Position numbers and translations under genes: made by a program. A stretch of DNA of 64,000 nt. Source: Paucibacter sediminis (lineage in GTDB: Bacteria; Pseudomonadota; Gammaproteobacteria; Burkholderiales; Burkholderiaceae_C). Location of the stretch: positions 3,041,973 through 3,105,972 of the forward strand of contig NZ_CP116346.1 in assembly GCF_030254645.1 (NCBI RefSeq), in the 5' to 3' direction. Below the pieces are notes generated by a model. The model saw nothing but the letters and a program-made list of their open reading frames with translations. It ran no database searches and was not told the DNA's origin. Positions 26,845 to 37,200 of the stretch are shown here, piece after piece (position 1 is the stretch's first letter; every line of letters begins with the position of its first letter).

Positions 26845-26886
26845 GCGTGTTTGAGGGCCGGATTTCCCGGCTTGGTCGCAGCGCCG

Positions 26887-26915
26887 GTGACGGCCGCTTT
26901 GCGCTTTCCTAGACT
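26887..26915 (+). promoter_or_regulatory. Putative sigma70 promoter of the NTF2-like gene
   Basis: GTGACG (26887-26892) and TAGACT (26910-26915) are separated by exactly 17 bases, 4/6 matches each, about 25 bases before the ATG; AGGAG precedes the start. The 10-mer CCTAGACTCG here recurs upstream of the giant kinase gene. Confidence 0.45.
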
Positions 26916-26939
26916 CGCGCCCAGCTTTCACCCCAGGAG

Positions 26940-27443
26940 ATGCTCTTGAACGCACTGACGCGCTGCTGCTGGCTGGTCCTCATGGTCTGCCAGCTCGCCT
27001 TCTTTTCCACCGCAGCCACCGCCGCGCCGCGCGACGGCGAACTGGCCGGGCTGGCCGCAGCCGTGGATGCGCAGTGGAATGCCCGCGACGCCGCCGCGTT
27101 GAGCGCCTTCTACGCCGCCGACGCCACCCTGAGCCTGGGCCGCGATGGGCCGCGCCTGGCGGGGCGCGCGCAGATCCAGGCCTACTTCGAGCAATCGCTG
27201 GCGCGCGTGGCCAAGGACCTGAGCCACCGCACCGTGCTGCGCCGGGTCGAGCCACTGGACGGCCAGACCTATCTGACCGACAACGCGATCTATGTGGAGC
27301 GGCCCGGCGCCAACGGCGCGACCGAGGTGGTGGGCGAGTTCTTCACCCTCACCATCGTGCGGCCGGCCGCCAGCGGCTGGGAGATCGTGGCGGTGCGAGC
27401 CGTGCCGCTGAGCCGCACGCCGGCGCGCGCCGCCGCGGGCTGA
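26940..27443 (+). CDS. Secreted SnoaL/DUF4440-like NTF2-fold protein
   Basis: A 167-residue exported protein with signal peptide (hydrophobic stretch LVLMVCQLAFFSTAATAA, cleavage near residue 29) and an NTF2-like fold of the SgcJ/EcaC type: AAVDAQWNARDAAALSAFYA, DATLSLGRDGPRLAGRAQIQ, then the strand pair FFTLTIVR and GWEIVAVRAVPL. Such proteins often handle small molecules or stress products but the function is not predictable. Its stop is one base from the stop of the convergent binding-protein gene. A second member of this fold occurs at 44349. Confidence 0.75.
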   Translation: MLLNALTRCCWLVLMVCQLAFFSTAATAAPRDGELAGLAAAVDAQWNARDAAALSAFYAADATLSLGRDGPRLAGRAQIQAYFEQSLARVAKDLSHRTVLRRVEPLDGQTYLTDNAIYVERPGANGATEVVGEFFTLTIVRPAASGWEIVAVRAVPLSRTPARAAAG

Positions 27444-27444
27444 C

Positions 27445-28527
27445 TCAGCGCAGCAGCACATCGACCCCGAACTGGTATTGCTTGAGTTTGGGGTTGAGAT
27501 GCTTGCTGTGGGGCCGGAAATCCAGGCCCCGGATGCCCTTGCCGAAGCGCGCCAGATAGCGCTCGGCGCTGCGCGCATCGAAGAGCATGAACATGGACTG
27601 CTCCAGCTCCAGGCCCTCGTCGGCGAAGTCGCGGCCGTGGTGGTGGTCGTAAAGCATCAGCAAGGCCCAGGCGCCGCACATGAAATGGCCGCCGGCCAAC
27701 GCGCTGAGGCGGCCGTCGATGCGGGCCTGCATGGCCTCGGCCGAGGTGTTGATGCCCGAGTACAGCAAGTCGCGGCCCGGCATGCGGCCCTCCTGCTGGG
27801 CCAGCTCTATGGCGCCAAAGGCCATCTGGTCGCTGCCGGCCCAGACCAGGCGGGCCTGCGGGCGCCGCTGCAGCAGGCCGTGCATCAGCTCGGCCGCCTG
27901 CTCGCGCTTCCAGTCGGCGAAGGCCAGTTCGTCCAGCACCGCCTGGGGGGCCTCGGCCACCGCGCGGCGCATGCCCTCGTTGCGCGCGATCGAGACCGGG
28001 GTGGAGCGGTCGCCGGCGATGGCCAGCAGGTGCACGCGGCCGTCCTCGGCGCGCAGGCCCTGCTTGAGGCCCTGCACGATCAGGGCCTTGGCGGTCAGGT
28101 AGCCGGCCTCGACGGCGTGCGGCTCCAGGCTGCCCAGCAACAGCGGCAGGCCCTGGCGCGGCGCCCATTGCGCGCGCTCCTGCGGCAGCAGGCCGCTGAA
28201 GGCGGCAAAGCTCTTGATGCCCACGCCGCCCAGGGTTTGCGCGTTGGCGACCAGGGTGCCCTTCTCGTTCACCAGGATCACGTAGTCGGGGCGCTGCAGG
28301 GCCGGGCGGGCCGCGATCTCGCGCGCCAGCTGCAGGGCACGCGCCGGCTCGCGCTCGGCGTACAGGACCTCCAGCTGCAGCTGCAGGCTTTGCGCCGCCG
28401 CCTGCATGGCCTGGGTGGCCGCCACCCAGAAGGCCTCGTCGCTGCGGCCCGGGTTGATGAAGGCGATGCTGAGCGCCGCGGCGTGTTGGGCGCAGCAGAG
28501 CAGGAGCAGGGCGAGCAGGCGCGGCAT
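27445..28527 (-). CDS. Periplasmic sugar-binding-type (LacI/RbsB-like) substrate-binding protein
   Basis: A 360-residue periplasmic protein: signal peptide MPRLLALLLLCCAQHAAA, then a type I binding-protein fold beginning LSIAFINPGRSDEAFWVAAT, with the hinge segments IARNEGMRRAVAEAP and LVWAGSDQMAFGAIELAQQ. The family feeds sugar ABC importers or two-component sensors (LuxP-like). No type I sugar permease or ATPase is present; instead it is the last gene of the NitT/TauT operon, 24 bases after the ATPase stop. It may serve as a ligand sensor for a kinase or chemoreceptor instead of transport (inference). Confidence 0.8.
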   Translation of the reverse strand: MPRLLALLLLCCAQHAAALSIAFINPGRSDEAFWVAATQAMQAAAQSLQLQLEVLYAEREPARALQLAREIAARPALQRPDYVILVNEKGTLVANAQTLGGVGIKSFAAFSGLLPQERAQWAPRQGLPLLLGSLEPHAVEAGYLTAKALIVQGLKQGLRAEDGRVHLLAIAGDRSTPVSIARNEGMRRAVAEAPQAVLDELAFADWKREQAAELMHGLLQRRPQARLVWAGSDQMAFGAIELAQQEGRMPGRDLLYSGINTSAEAMQARIDGRLSALAGGHFMCGAWALLMLYDHHHGRDFADEGLELEQSMFMLFDARSAERYLARFGKGIRGLDFRPHSKHLNPKLKQYQFGVDVLLR

Positions 28528-28551
28528 GGTCAGCCCATTGTCCGCCTCAAC

Positions 28552-29322
28552 TCAGAGCATGGCCGCCGCCAGCACCTCGCTGCGCAAAGCCTCGGTGAGT
28601 TCGCGCTTGAGGGCCGAGAAGGCCGCGCTGGTCTTGACGGCGTAGTGGCGCGGGTGCGGCAGGTCCACCGGCAGCTCCAGCTTGATGCGGCCCGGCCGCG
28701 CGCTCATCACCGCGACGCGCGAGCCCATGAAGATGGCCTCGTCGATGTCGTGGGTCACGAACAGCACGGTCTTCTTCTCGCGCTCCCAGATGCCGAGCAG
28801 CAGCTCCTGCATCAGCTCGCGGGTCTGGTGGTCGAGGGCGCCGAAGGGCTCGTCCATCAGGAGCATGCGCGGCTCGTTGGCGAGCGCGCGCGCCAGCGCG
28901 GTGCGCTGCTGCATGCCGCCGCTGAGCTGCTTGGGGTAATGCTGGCTGAACTTCTGCAGCCCCACCTTGGCCAGCCAGGCCTGGGCCTGCTCGACCTGCT
29001 GCTTGCGCGGCAGGCCGCGCTCGCGCAGGCCGAAGGCGACGTTGTCCAGCACCGTCAGCCAGGGGAACAGGGTGTAGCTCTGGAACACCATGCCGCGGTC
29101 GGCGCCGGGGCCGTTGACCGGCTGGCCGTCCAGCAAGACCTGACCCTGGCTGGCCTGGTCCAGGCCGGCGACGATGCGCAAGAGCGTGCTCTTGCCGCAG
29201 CCCGAGGGGCCCAGGATGGTGAGGAAGTCGTTCTCCGCCACGGCCAGGTCGGTGGCCTGCAGGGCCAGGGTGTGCTGGCTGCCGCTGGTGAAGGTGCGCG
29301 CGACGCCGCGTATGGAAAGCAT
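28552..29322 (-). CDS. NitT/TauT-family ABC transporter ATP-binding protein
   Basis: A 256-residue ABC ATPase of the SsuB/TauB/NrtD group. It shows ILGPSGCGKSTLLRIVAG (Walker A), FQSYTLFPWLTV (Q-loop wording typical of the group), QLSGGMQQRTALARAL (signature), MLLMDEPFGALD (Walker B) and FVTHDIDEAIFM (H-loop). The ATG at 29322 lies 20 bases after the permease stop with GGTGAG upstream; a GTG at 29334 is an alternative. Part of the operon binding protein - permease - ATPase - second binding protein. Confidence 0.92.
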   Translation of the reverse strand: MLSIRGVARTFTSGSQHTLALQATDLAVAENDFLTILGPSGCGKSTLLRIVAGLDQASQGQVLLDGQPVNGPGADRGMVFQSYTLFPWLTVLDNVAFGLRERGLPRKQQVEQAQAWLAKVGLQKFSQHYPKQLSGGMQQRTALARALANEPRMLLMDEPFGALDHQTRELMQELLLGIWEREKKTVLFVTHDIDEAIFMGSRVAVMSARPGRIKLELPVDLPHPRHYAVKTSAAFSALKRELTEALRSEVLAAAML

Positions 29323-29342
29323 GGAAGAACTCACCGCCGCAC

Positions 29343-30122
29343 CTACCTTCCGAGCTGGGCCCAGGGGAACAGGGCGCGGTTCATGGCCTTGAAGGCGAAG
29401 TCGCTGACCAGGCCGATCAGGCCGATCACGATGATGCCGAAGATGATTTGGTCGGTGGCCAGCAGGGCCTGGCTGTCGGTGATCATGTGGCCGATGCCGC
29501 TGGAAGCACCGATCAGCTCGGCCACGATCACATAGGTCCAGGCCCAGCCCAGCACCATGCGCAGGGTTTCGGCAATCTCGGGCGCGGCGCCAGGGATCAG
29601 CACGCGGCGTATCAGGCCGGCATCGCCCACGCCCAGGGTGTAGGCGGCCTCCACCAGATCGCGCCGGGTGTTGCCCACCGTCACCGCGATCATCAGGGTG
29701 AGCTGGAAGAAGCTGCCGATGAAGATCACCGCCAGCTTCTGCGCCTCGCCGATGCCGGCCCAGAGGATCAGCAGCGGGATGAAGGCCGAGGCCGGCAGGT
29801 AGCGGGCAAAGGAGACAAAGGGCTCGAAGAAGGCCTCCACCGGCTTGTAGGTGCCCATCAGCACGCCCAGCGGCAGGGCCAGCGCGGCGGCGATCAGGAA
29901 GCCGCCCAGCACGCGCCACACCGTCATGCCGATGTCGGTGGCGAAACCCATCTGCGTCAGCAGGGTCCAGCCCGAGACCAGCATGGTCAGCGGGTCGGCC
30001 AGAAAGGTCTTGGAGACCAGGCCGCCGAAGGTGGCGGCGGCCCAGACGGCGGTGAAGAGCACGAAGAAGGCCAGCCCCAGCGCCAGCTTGGCACCCGGGC
30101 CGACCGGCACCAGCGGCTTCAT
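29343..30122 (-). CDS. NitT/TauT-family ABC transporter permease
   Basis: A 259-residue inner-membrane permease with about six helices and the BPD permease EAA loop (LVEAAYTLGVGDAGLIRRVLIPGAAP as a landmark, abbreviated: EAAYTLGVGD then IPGAAPEIAETLRM). The start at 30122 (MKPLVPVGPGAKLAL) overlaps the binding-protein stop by four bases, which decides it over longer upstream readings. Pairs with the SsuB-like ATPase downstream. Confidence 0.92.
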   Translation of the reverse strand: MKPLVPVGPGAKLALGLAFFVLFTAVWAAATFGGLVSKTFLADPLTMLVSGWTLLTQMGFATDIGMTVWRVLGGFLIAAALALPLGVLMGTYKPVEAFFEPFVSFARYLPASAFIPLLILWAGIGEAQKLAVIFIGSFFQLTLMIAVTVGNTRRDLVEAAYTLGVGDAGLIRRVLIPGAAPEIAETLRMVLGWAWTYVIVAELIGASSGIGHMITDSQALLATDQIIFGIIVIGLIGLVSDFAFKAMNRALFPWAQLGR

Positions 30123-31075
30123 TTGGCGCCGATGAAGCGCGTGTCCGCCAGCCGGGCGAGGTCGGGCATGGCCTTGATGATGCCCAGCTCCATCAGCAGC
30201 ACGGCCGCCTCCTTGCTGAAGCGCAGATGCTCCTCGGCGAAGAATTTCTGGTTCGCCGCCTTGTCCTGCCAGCGCAGGTAGGCGGCGCTCTTCTCGAAGG
30301 CCTCGCCGGCCTGCTTGACGTCGGCGCCCATGATCTCGAAGCTCTTCTTGGGCTCGGCCTTGATCAGCGCGAGGGCCTCGAAATAGCCGTCGGCCAGGGC
30401 CTGCGCGGCCTTGGGGTGCTCGGCCAGGAACTTGGGCGTGCAGCCGAAGGTGTCCATCACCACCGGGTAGTCCAGCGTGGTGGCGATGATCTTGCCGGCC
30501 TCGGGCTTGGCGCGCACGCCGCTCAGGTAGGGCTCGTAGGTCATGCCGGCGTCGATGTCGGCATTGCCGGCGATGAAGGCATTGGCGGCGGCCTGCGGCT
30601 CCAGGTTCACCACCTTGACGTCCTTCACCGACAGGCCGTTCTGTTTGAGCATCCAGGCCAGCGTGAAGTAGGGCGCGGTGCCGGGCGCGCTGGCGGCCAC
30701 GGTCTTGCCCTTCAGGTCGGCGATCCTGGCGATGCCGGGCTTCACCACCATGCCGTCGGCGCCATAGCTCTTGTCGAGCTGAAAGATCTGCGTGGTGGCC
30801 ACGCCGTTGGCGTTCCAGACCACCCAGGTCTCCACCGTGGTGGCGGCGCATTGCACATCGCCGGAGGCGATCGCCAGGTGGCGGTCCTTCTGCGGGATCT
30901 TCTTGATGCTCACGTCCAGGCCCAGCTTCTTGTAGATGCCGGCCTCCTTGGCCAGGGTCAGCGGGGCGAAGCCGGTCCAGCCCGAGATGCCCACGGCCAC
31001 CTTGGTTTCCTGGGCCTGGGCCAGCATGCAGCAGGCGCCGGCCATCAGGGCCAGCAGCAGTTTCTTGTTGGGCAT
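30119..31075 (-). CDS. NitT/TauT-family ABC transporter substrate-binding protein
   Basis: A 318-residue periplasmic binding protein (SsuA/TauA/NMT1-like). The ATG at 31075 has GGAGGAATT directly upstream and starts a signal peptide MPNKKLLLALMAGACCMLAQA; earlier in-frame codons lack both. The body begins KVAVGISGWTGFAPLTLAKE and shows LASGD-type IASGDVQCAATTVETWV and AGMTYEPYLSGV, typical of this group. Substrates in the family include taurine, sulfonates, nitrate and pyrimidine precursors; none can be picked from sequence. First gene of the leftward operon, divergent from the giant kinase across 152 bases. Confidence 0.9.
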   Translation of the reverse strand: MPNKKLLLALMAGACCMLAQAQETKVAVGISGWTGFAPLTLAKEAGIYKKLGLDVSIKKIPQKDRHLAIASGDVQCAATTVETWVVWNANGVATTQIFQLDKSYGADGMVVKPGIARIADLKGKTVAASAPGTAPYFTLAWMLKQNGLSVKDVKVVNLEPQAAANAFIAGNADIDAGMTYEPYLSGVRAKPEAGKIIATTLDYPVVMDTFGCTPKFLAEHPKAAQALADGYFEALALIKAEPKKSFEIMGADVKQAGEAFEKSAAYLRWQDKAANQKFFAEEHLRFSKEAAVLLMELGIIKAMPDLARLADTRFIGAK

Positions 31076-31129
31076 GACGAATTCCTCCGGGTCGAAAGCC
31101 ACATGATGGCGGCTGTCACCACAACAGGT

Positions 31130-31147
31130 GTCAGGTTTTGCCCTGAC
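31130..31147. promoter_or_regulatory. Inverted repeat between the ABC operon and the kinase operon
   Basis: GTCAGG (31130-31135), six-base spacer, CCTGAC (31142-31147). It lies about 55 bases upstream of the ABC operon start and 80 upstream of the kinase ATG; operator role is only a possibility. Confidence 0.25.
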
Positions 31148-31185
31148 CCCGGGATAGCCCGGCGCCCGTACCGCCGGCCCGGGCC

Positions 31186-31191
31186 TAGACT
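31186..31191 (+). promoter_or_regulatory. Possible -10 element of the signalling operon
   Basis: TAGACT at 31186-31191 within CCTAGACTCG, the same 10-mer as at 26908-26917. It would start transcription near 31198, leaving 30 bases with a CGGAG ribosome-binding site before the ATG at 31228. No convincing -35 box is seen. Confidence 0.35.
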
Positions 31192-31227
31192 CGGGCCTCA
31201 ATCGTCGCGACCGGAGTGCCGTCCACG

Positions 31228-34200
31228 ATGTCCGCAGCCTTGCCAGCCAGCGCCCGCAGCAAGCCCGCCCGGCCCAGCCGTCGCGGCGCGGCCGTGCCGG
31301 CAGGATGGAACAGTGCCGCCGAGCTGGCCTGGAGCGGGCGCCATGAGGAGGCACGCGCCGCCTGCGGCGAGGCGCTGGCGGACGCCCGGCTGCCCCTGGC
31401 GCAGCGCGTGGCCCTGCTGGCGCTGCGCAGCGAATCCGCGGTGGCGCTGGGGCGCTTCGACGCCGCGCTCAGCGATGCCGAGACCCTGCTGACCCTGGTG
31501 CCTGGCGCCGAGCATGCGGCCGCACAGGCGCAGGGCTATGCCGCGATGGCGATGGCGCTGATGCGGCGCGGCCGCCTGCAGGAGGCGCTGGCGGTGGCCA
31601 CGCTGGCGCTCGAGCGCGCCGAGCGCTGCGGCCAGCCGGCGCTGCGCGCGCTGGCGCTCACGCGCTTGGGCGAGGCGCAGTTCCGCGTGCGCCAGGGCCG
31701 CATGGGCGTGCCCAGCGGGGAGCAGGCGGCGGCGCTCTATGCGCGCCTGGGCGATGCCTCGGGCCAGGCGCGCGCGCTCTGGATCGTCGCCAACGCGCAG
31801 ATGAATCTGGGCCATCCGGCCCAGGCGCGCACGGCGGCCGAGCAGGCGCTGGCGCTGGCGCGCCAGAGCGGCGACGAGTTCGCGCTCGGCAATGCGCTCA
31901 ATCTGCTCGCCTTCATGCAGGCCGATCTCTCGGCGGTGCTGCAGGGCTTCCGGCAGGCCGAGGCGGCCTTCCAGCGCGCCGGCTATGTGGAGCGCTGCGC
32001 GCTGGTGCGCTCCAACATCGCCAACGCCTATGTGGAGCTGGGCCTGTACCGCCATGCCCTGCAGCTGCGCCAGGCGAATGCGCGCCTGCAGCGCGAGCTG
32101 GGCGCGCTGGCCGGCCTGGCCAACACCCTGGCCTCGCTGGCCGATATCGCCATCCAGCTGGGCGACTACGCCGCCGCCGAGGCCGCGCGTGCCGACTATG
32201 TGGCGCTGCTGCAGCTCTATGCCGACCCGATCGGCGGCTATATGGCGGCCAGCCTGGGCGGCGAGCTGGCGCTGGCGCAGGGCCACAGCGCGCTGGCGGT
32301 GCGCGAGTTCCGCGCCGCCCAGCGGGCCGCCCTGGCGGGCAGCGATCCGGCCATGCAGATGGCGGCGCACGACGGCCTGGCCAAGGCCCTGCTGGCCGAT
32401 GGCCAGGCGGCTGCGGCGCTGCGTGCCAGCAGCCGTGGCATCGCCCTGCACCGCGGTCAGGGCTTGAGCAAGCTCGACTTCGTGCAGCGCCAGCATCTGT
32501 GGTGGCATCACAGCCAGGCGCTGGCCGCGCTGGGCCGCGGCGAGCAGGCCTGGGCCGCGCTGCAGCAGGCCTATGTGTTCCTGCTCGACGGCGTGCGCGA
32601 GCTGCGCGACGAGGGCCTGCGCCGCAGCTACCTCAACAAGGTGCTCGGCAACCGCGAGCTGGTGCACGCCTGGCTGGCCGAGGCGGCGCAGCGTGGCCTG
32701 GCCGAGGCCGAGCGCGAGGGCTATCTGCACCTGCCCAGCCTGCCGGTGGAGCCCTTCAAGCGCCTGGTGGACAGCGGCCTGCGCCTCAACGAGCTGCGCA
32801 GCGCAGCCGAGCTGCAGGAGTTCCTCATCAACGAGCTCACCCAGCTGACCGGCGCCGAGCGCGTGATGCTGGTGCTGGAGGGTGGCGGCGCGCTGGAGAT
32901 CGCCGGCGCCATGCTGCCGCGCGGCGAGTCGGCGGCGGCCCTGCTGCAGGCGGTGACGCCCTGGCTGCAGGAGGCACGCCGCAGCCGCAGCGTCAGCCTG
33001 CGCCACGGCCCGCCCGGTGCCGCGCCGCTGGCGCAGCGCAGCTGCCTGGTGGCGCCGCTGGTGGCGCAGCGCCGCGTGCTGGGCCATGTCTATGCCGACA
33101 TCGAGGGCGTCTTCGGGCGCTTTGCCGATGCCGATCGCGACCTGCTGGCCCTGCTCGCCGCCCAGGCCGCGGTGGCGCTGGACAACGCGCGCTGGGGCGA
33201 GGGCCTGGAGGCCAAGGTGGCCGAGCGCACCGCGGCGCTGGCGGCCGCCAAGGCCCAGGCCGAGCAGCGCGCCCATGAGTTATCCATCATCAACGCGATC
33301 CAGCAGGGCATCGCCGATTCGCAGGACTTCCAGGCCAGCGTCGACCTGGTGGGCGACCAGCTGCGCGAGGTGCTGCGCTCGGGCGATATCGGCATCCATT
33401 GGTACGACGCCGCCGCCGGCCTGATGCGCCCGCTCTATGTCTACGAGCATGGCGAGCGCCTGCAGTCCAGCGCCTATGTGCCCAACCCCGGCGGGGCCTG
33501 GGAGCAGATCCGGCGCACCCGCAAGCCGCTCATCTATCACAGCCGGCGCGACTACGCCTACGCCGCCCTGCTGGATGGCAGCGATGCCGAGCTCAGTGGT
33601 GCCTTCATCCCCATCATTGCCGGCGAGCATCTGCTGGGCGTGATCGTGCTGATGGACTTCCAGCGCGAGCATGCCTTCGGCACCGACGAGATCCGCCTCG
33701 TCGAGACCATCTCGGCCAGCCTTGGGGTGGCGCTGGAGAACGCGCGCCTGTTCGACGAGACCCAGCGCCTCTTCAAGGAAAGCGAGCAGCGTGCCGCCGA
33801 GCTGGCCATCATCAACAGCGTGCAGGCGGCGCTGGCGGCCGAGCTGAACATACAGGGCATCTACGACGCCGTGGGCGACAAGGTGCGCGAGATCTTCGAC
33901 GGCCGCGATGTCGGCATCCGCGTCTTCGATGCCAGCACCGGCCTGGAGCATTACCCCTACACCTACGAGGACGGGCGGCGGCTCGTGATCGTCTCCGAGC
34001 CCATGGAGGAACGCGGCTTCAGCGCCGCGATACGGCGCAGCCGCAGCAGCCTGGTGATCAACGAGCAGATGGACATGGCGCGAGCGCGCTACGGCAGCTA
34101 TGTGCTGCCGGGCACGCGCAGCACCAAGTCGGCCGTCTATGTGCCGCTGGTGTCGGGCGAGCAGGTGCGCGGCGTCATCACCCTGGTCGACCTGGAGCGC

Positions 34201-37200
34201 GAGCAGGCCTTCAGCGAATCGGATGTGCGCCTGCTGCAGACCCTGGCCAACAGCATGAGCGTGGCGCTGGAGAACGCGCGCCTGTTCGACGAGACCCAGC
34301 GCCTCTTGAAGGAGACCGAGCAGCGCAACGCCGAGCTGGCGGTGATCAACAGCATCCAGCAGGGCATGGCGGGCTCGCTGGACTTCCAGGCCATCGTCGA
34401 GCTGGTGGGCGACAAGCTGCGCGAGGTGCTGCACAGCGAGGACATCGGCATCCGCTGGCTGGACCATGGCACGCGCAGCGTGCACTTCCTCTACGAGATC
34501 GAGCATGGCCAGCGCCTGGAGATTCCGACGCGCAAGCACGAACCGGGCGCCCGCTGGGACGAGCTCAGTACGCGGCGCGAGCCCAAGATCCTCAACAGCG
34601 TGGCCGAGCAGGTGGCGGCCGGTGTCAAGGCGATCCCTGGCACCGACCAGGCCCTCAGCATGCTGCAGGTGCCCATCGTCGGCAGCGACCGCGTGCTGGG
34701 CCGCATCGTGATGGAGAACCACGAGTGCGAGCAGGCCTTTGGCATGCCCGAGGTGCGCCTGCTCACCACCGTGGCCGCCACCATGGGCGTGGCGCTGGAG
34801 AACGCGCGCCTGTTCGACGAGACCCAGCGCCTCTTGAAGGAGACCGAGCAGCGCAATGCCGAGCTGGCGGTGATCAACAGCATCCAGCGCGGCATTGCCG
34901 GCTCGCTGGACTTCCAGGGCATCGTCGAGCTGGTGGGCGTCAAGCTCGGCGAGATCCTGGCCTGCCCCAGCGTCGGCGTACGCTGGTTCGACCATGAGCG
35001 GCGTGCCGTGCTGCACCTGTACGAGACCGAGCATGGCCAGCGCCTGACGCTGCCGCCGCGCGAACTGGCCCATGAACCCGAGCTGTGGCGCAAGCAGGTC
35101 GAGCAGCGTGAACCGGTGGTCTACGGCTCGGTGCCGGAGCAAGTCGTGGCAGGCACCGGTGCGATACCGGGCACCGATCAGGCCAAGTCCATCGCCAAGG
35201 TGCCCATCGTCAGCGGCGAGCTGGCGCTGGGCTCCATCGTGGCGGAGGATCATGAGCGCGAGCATGCCTATGGCGCGGCCGAGGTGCGGCTGCTGCAGAC
35301 CATTGCCGCCGCCCTGGGCATGGCCTTGCAGAGCGCGCAGCGCTTCGATCAGACCCAGCGCCTGCTCAAGGAGACCGAGCAGCGCAATGCCGAGCTGGCG
35401 GTGATCAACAGCATCCAGCAGGGCATGGCGGGCTCGCTGGACTTCCAGGGCATCGTCGAGATGGTCGGTGACAAGCTGCGCGAGGTGCTCAAGACCGAGG
35501 ACATCGGCATCCGCTGGCTCGATCACGCCGGCCAGACCGTGCACCATCTCTACGAGTACGAGCATGGTGTGCGCCTGCAGATCCCGCCGCAGCCGCTGGC
35601 GAGCGGGCCGGTGATGAGCCGGCTGATGAGCACGCGGCTGCCGGTGGTTACCAACAGCCCGGCCGAGAAGCTGGCGCTGGGCATACGCGCGCTGCCGGGC
35701 ACCGACTCCAGCCTCTCGTCCATCCACCTGCCCATCGTCGGCGGCGATGTGCTGCTGGGCTCGATGGTGCTGGAGGATTTTTCGCGCGAGCAGGCCTATG
35801 GCGAATCGGAGCTGCGCCTTCTGCAGACGGTGGCCTCGGCGATGGGCGTGGCGCTGCAGAGTGCGCGCCTGTTCGACGAGACCCAGCGCCTGCTCAAGGA
35901 GACCGAGCAGCGCAATGCCGAGCTGGCGGTGATCAACAGCATCCAGCAGGGCATGGCGGGTTCGCTGGACTTTCAGGGCATCGTCGACCTGGTGGGCGAC
36001 AAGTTGCGCGAGGTGCTGCACACGGAAAACCTGGGCATCGTCTGGTACGACGCGGCCAGCGATCACCTGCACAGCCTCTATGTCTACGAGCACAACCAGC
36101 GCCTGCATGTGCCGCCGGCCGCGCCGAACCCTCAGGGCAGCTGGGCCAGGCTGGTCGCCACGCGCCAACCGGTGGTGCTCAACACCACCGCCGAGATGGA
36201 GGCCGCCGGCATTACGCTGATGCCCGGCACCGACCAGGCGCTGTCGGTGCTGAAGGTGCCGGTGATCGTGGGCGACCAGGTGCTGGGCATCATCGACACC
36301 GAGGACCACCAGCGCGAGCATGCCTATGGCGCGGCCGAGGTGCGCCTGCTGCAGACGATTGCCTCATCGATGGGGGTGGCACTGGAGAACGCGCGCCTGT
36401 TCGACGAAACGCAGCGCCTGCTGAAGGAGACCGACGATCGCGCCGCCGAGCTGGCGGTGATCAACGGCGTGCAGCAAGGCCTGGCCAACAAGCTCGATGC
36501 CGACTCGATCTACGAGCTGGTGGGCGAGAAGCTGCGCGAGCTGTTCGATTCGCAGAGCATCAGCATCGCCAGCCTGGACATGCAGGCGAACCGCCGCCAC
36601 TACCACTACATGCTGGAGCGCGGCCGGCGCTTCGAGGTGCCCGACGGGCCGATCTCGGCGCTGGGCCTGCACCTGGTGGCGAGCGGCCGCCCGCTGCTGA
36701 TCAATGACGACAAGACCGCGCGCCTGGCCGCGCTGGGCATTGTCAGCAGCACCCTGCCGGGCACGGCCGAGACGCTCAGCCTGGTGCGCGTGCCGATCCT
36801 GTCCGGCGAGCGCGTGGTGGGCGTGATCGGGCTCGACAACGTCGATCGCGAGAACGCCTTCAGCGCCGCCGATGTGCGCCTGCTCACCACCCTGGCCGGC
36901 AGCATGAGCGTGGCGCTGGAGAGCGCGCGCCTGTTCGAACAGACCCAGCAGCGCGCCGACGAGCTCGCCACCGTCAACGCGCTGGGCCAGGCGCTCACCA
37001 GCACCATTGACCTGGATGAACTGATTCACACCGTGGGTGAAAAGATGCGCGTCACCTTCGCCGCGGACATCGCCTACATCGCCTTGCTCGACCAGGCCGC
37101 CGGCCTGATCCGCTTCCCCTATATGCATGGCGAGCAACTGGATCAGCAGGCGATGGGCGAGGGCCTGACCGGCAAGATCATCGAATCCGGCCAGCCGCTG

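Noticed and set aside
33280-36321. A 1,013-codon open frame on the minus strand (and others such as 1780-3552, 3455-4984, 36364-39153)
   Set aside because: They lie antisense to clear genes, are rich in Gln/His/Ala/Arg as expected for shadows of GC-rich coding DNA, and have no recognisable domain.
33289-36990. Regular repeats considered as a CRISPR or DNA-level satellite
   Set aside because: The period is about 528 bases, always in frame, and each unit encodes a GAF domain.
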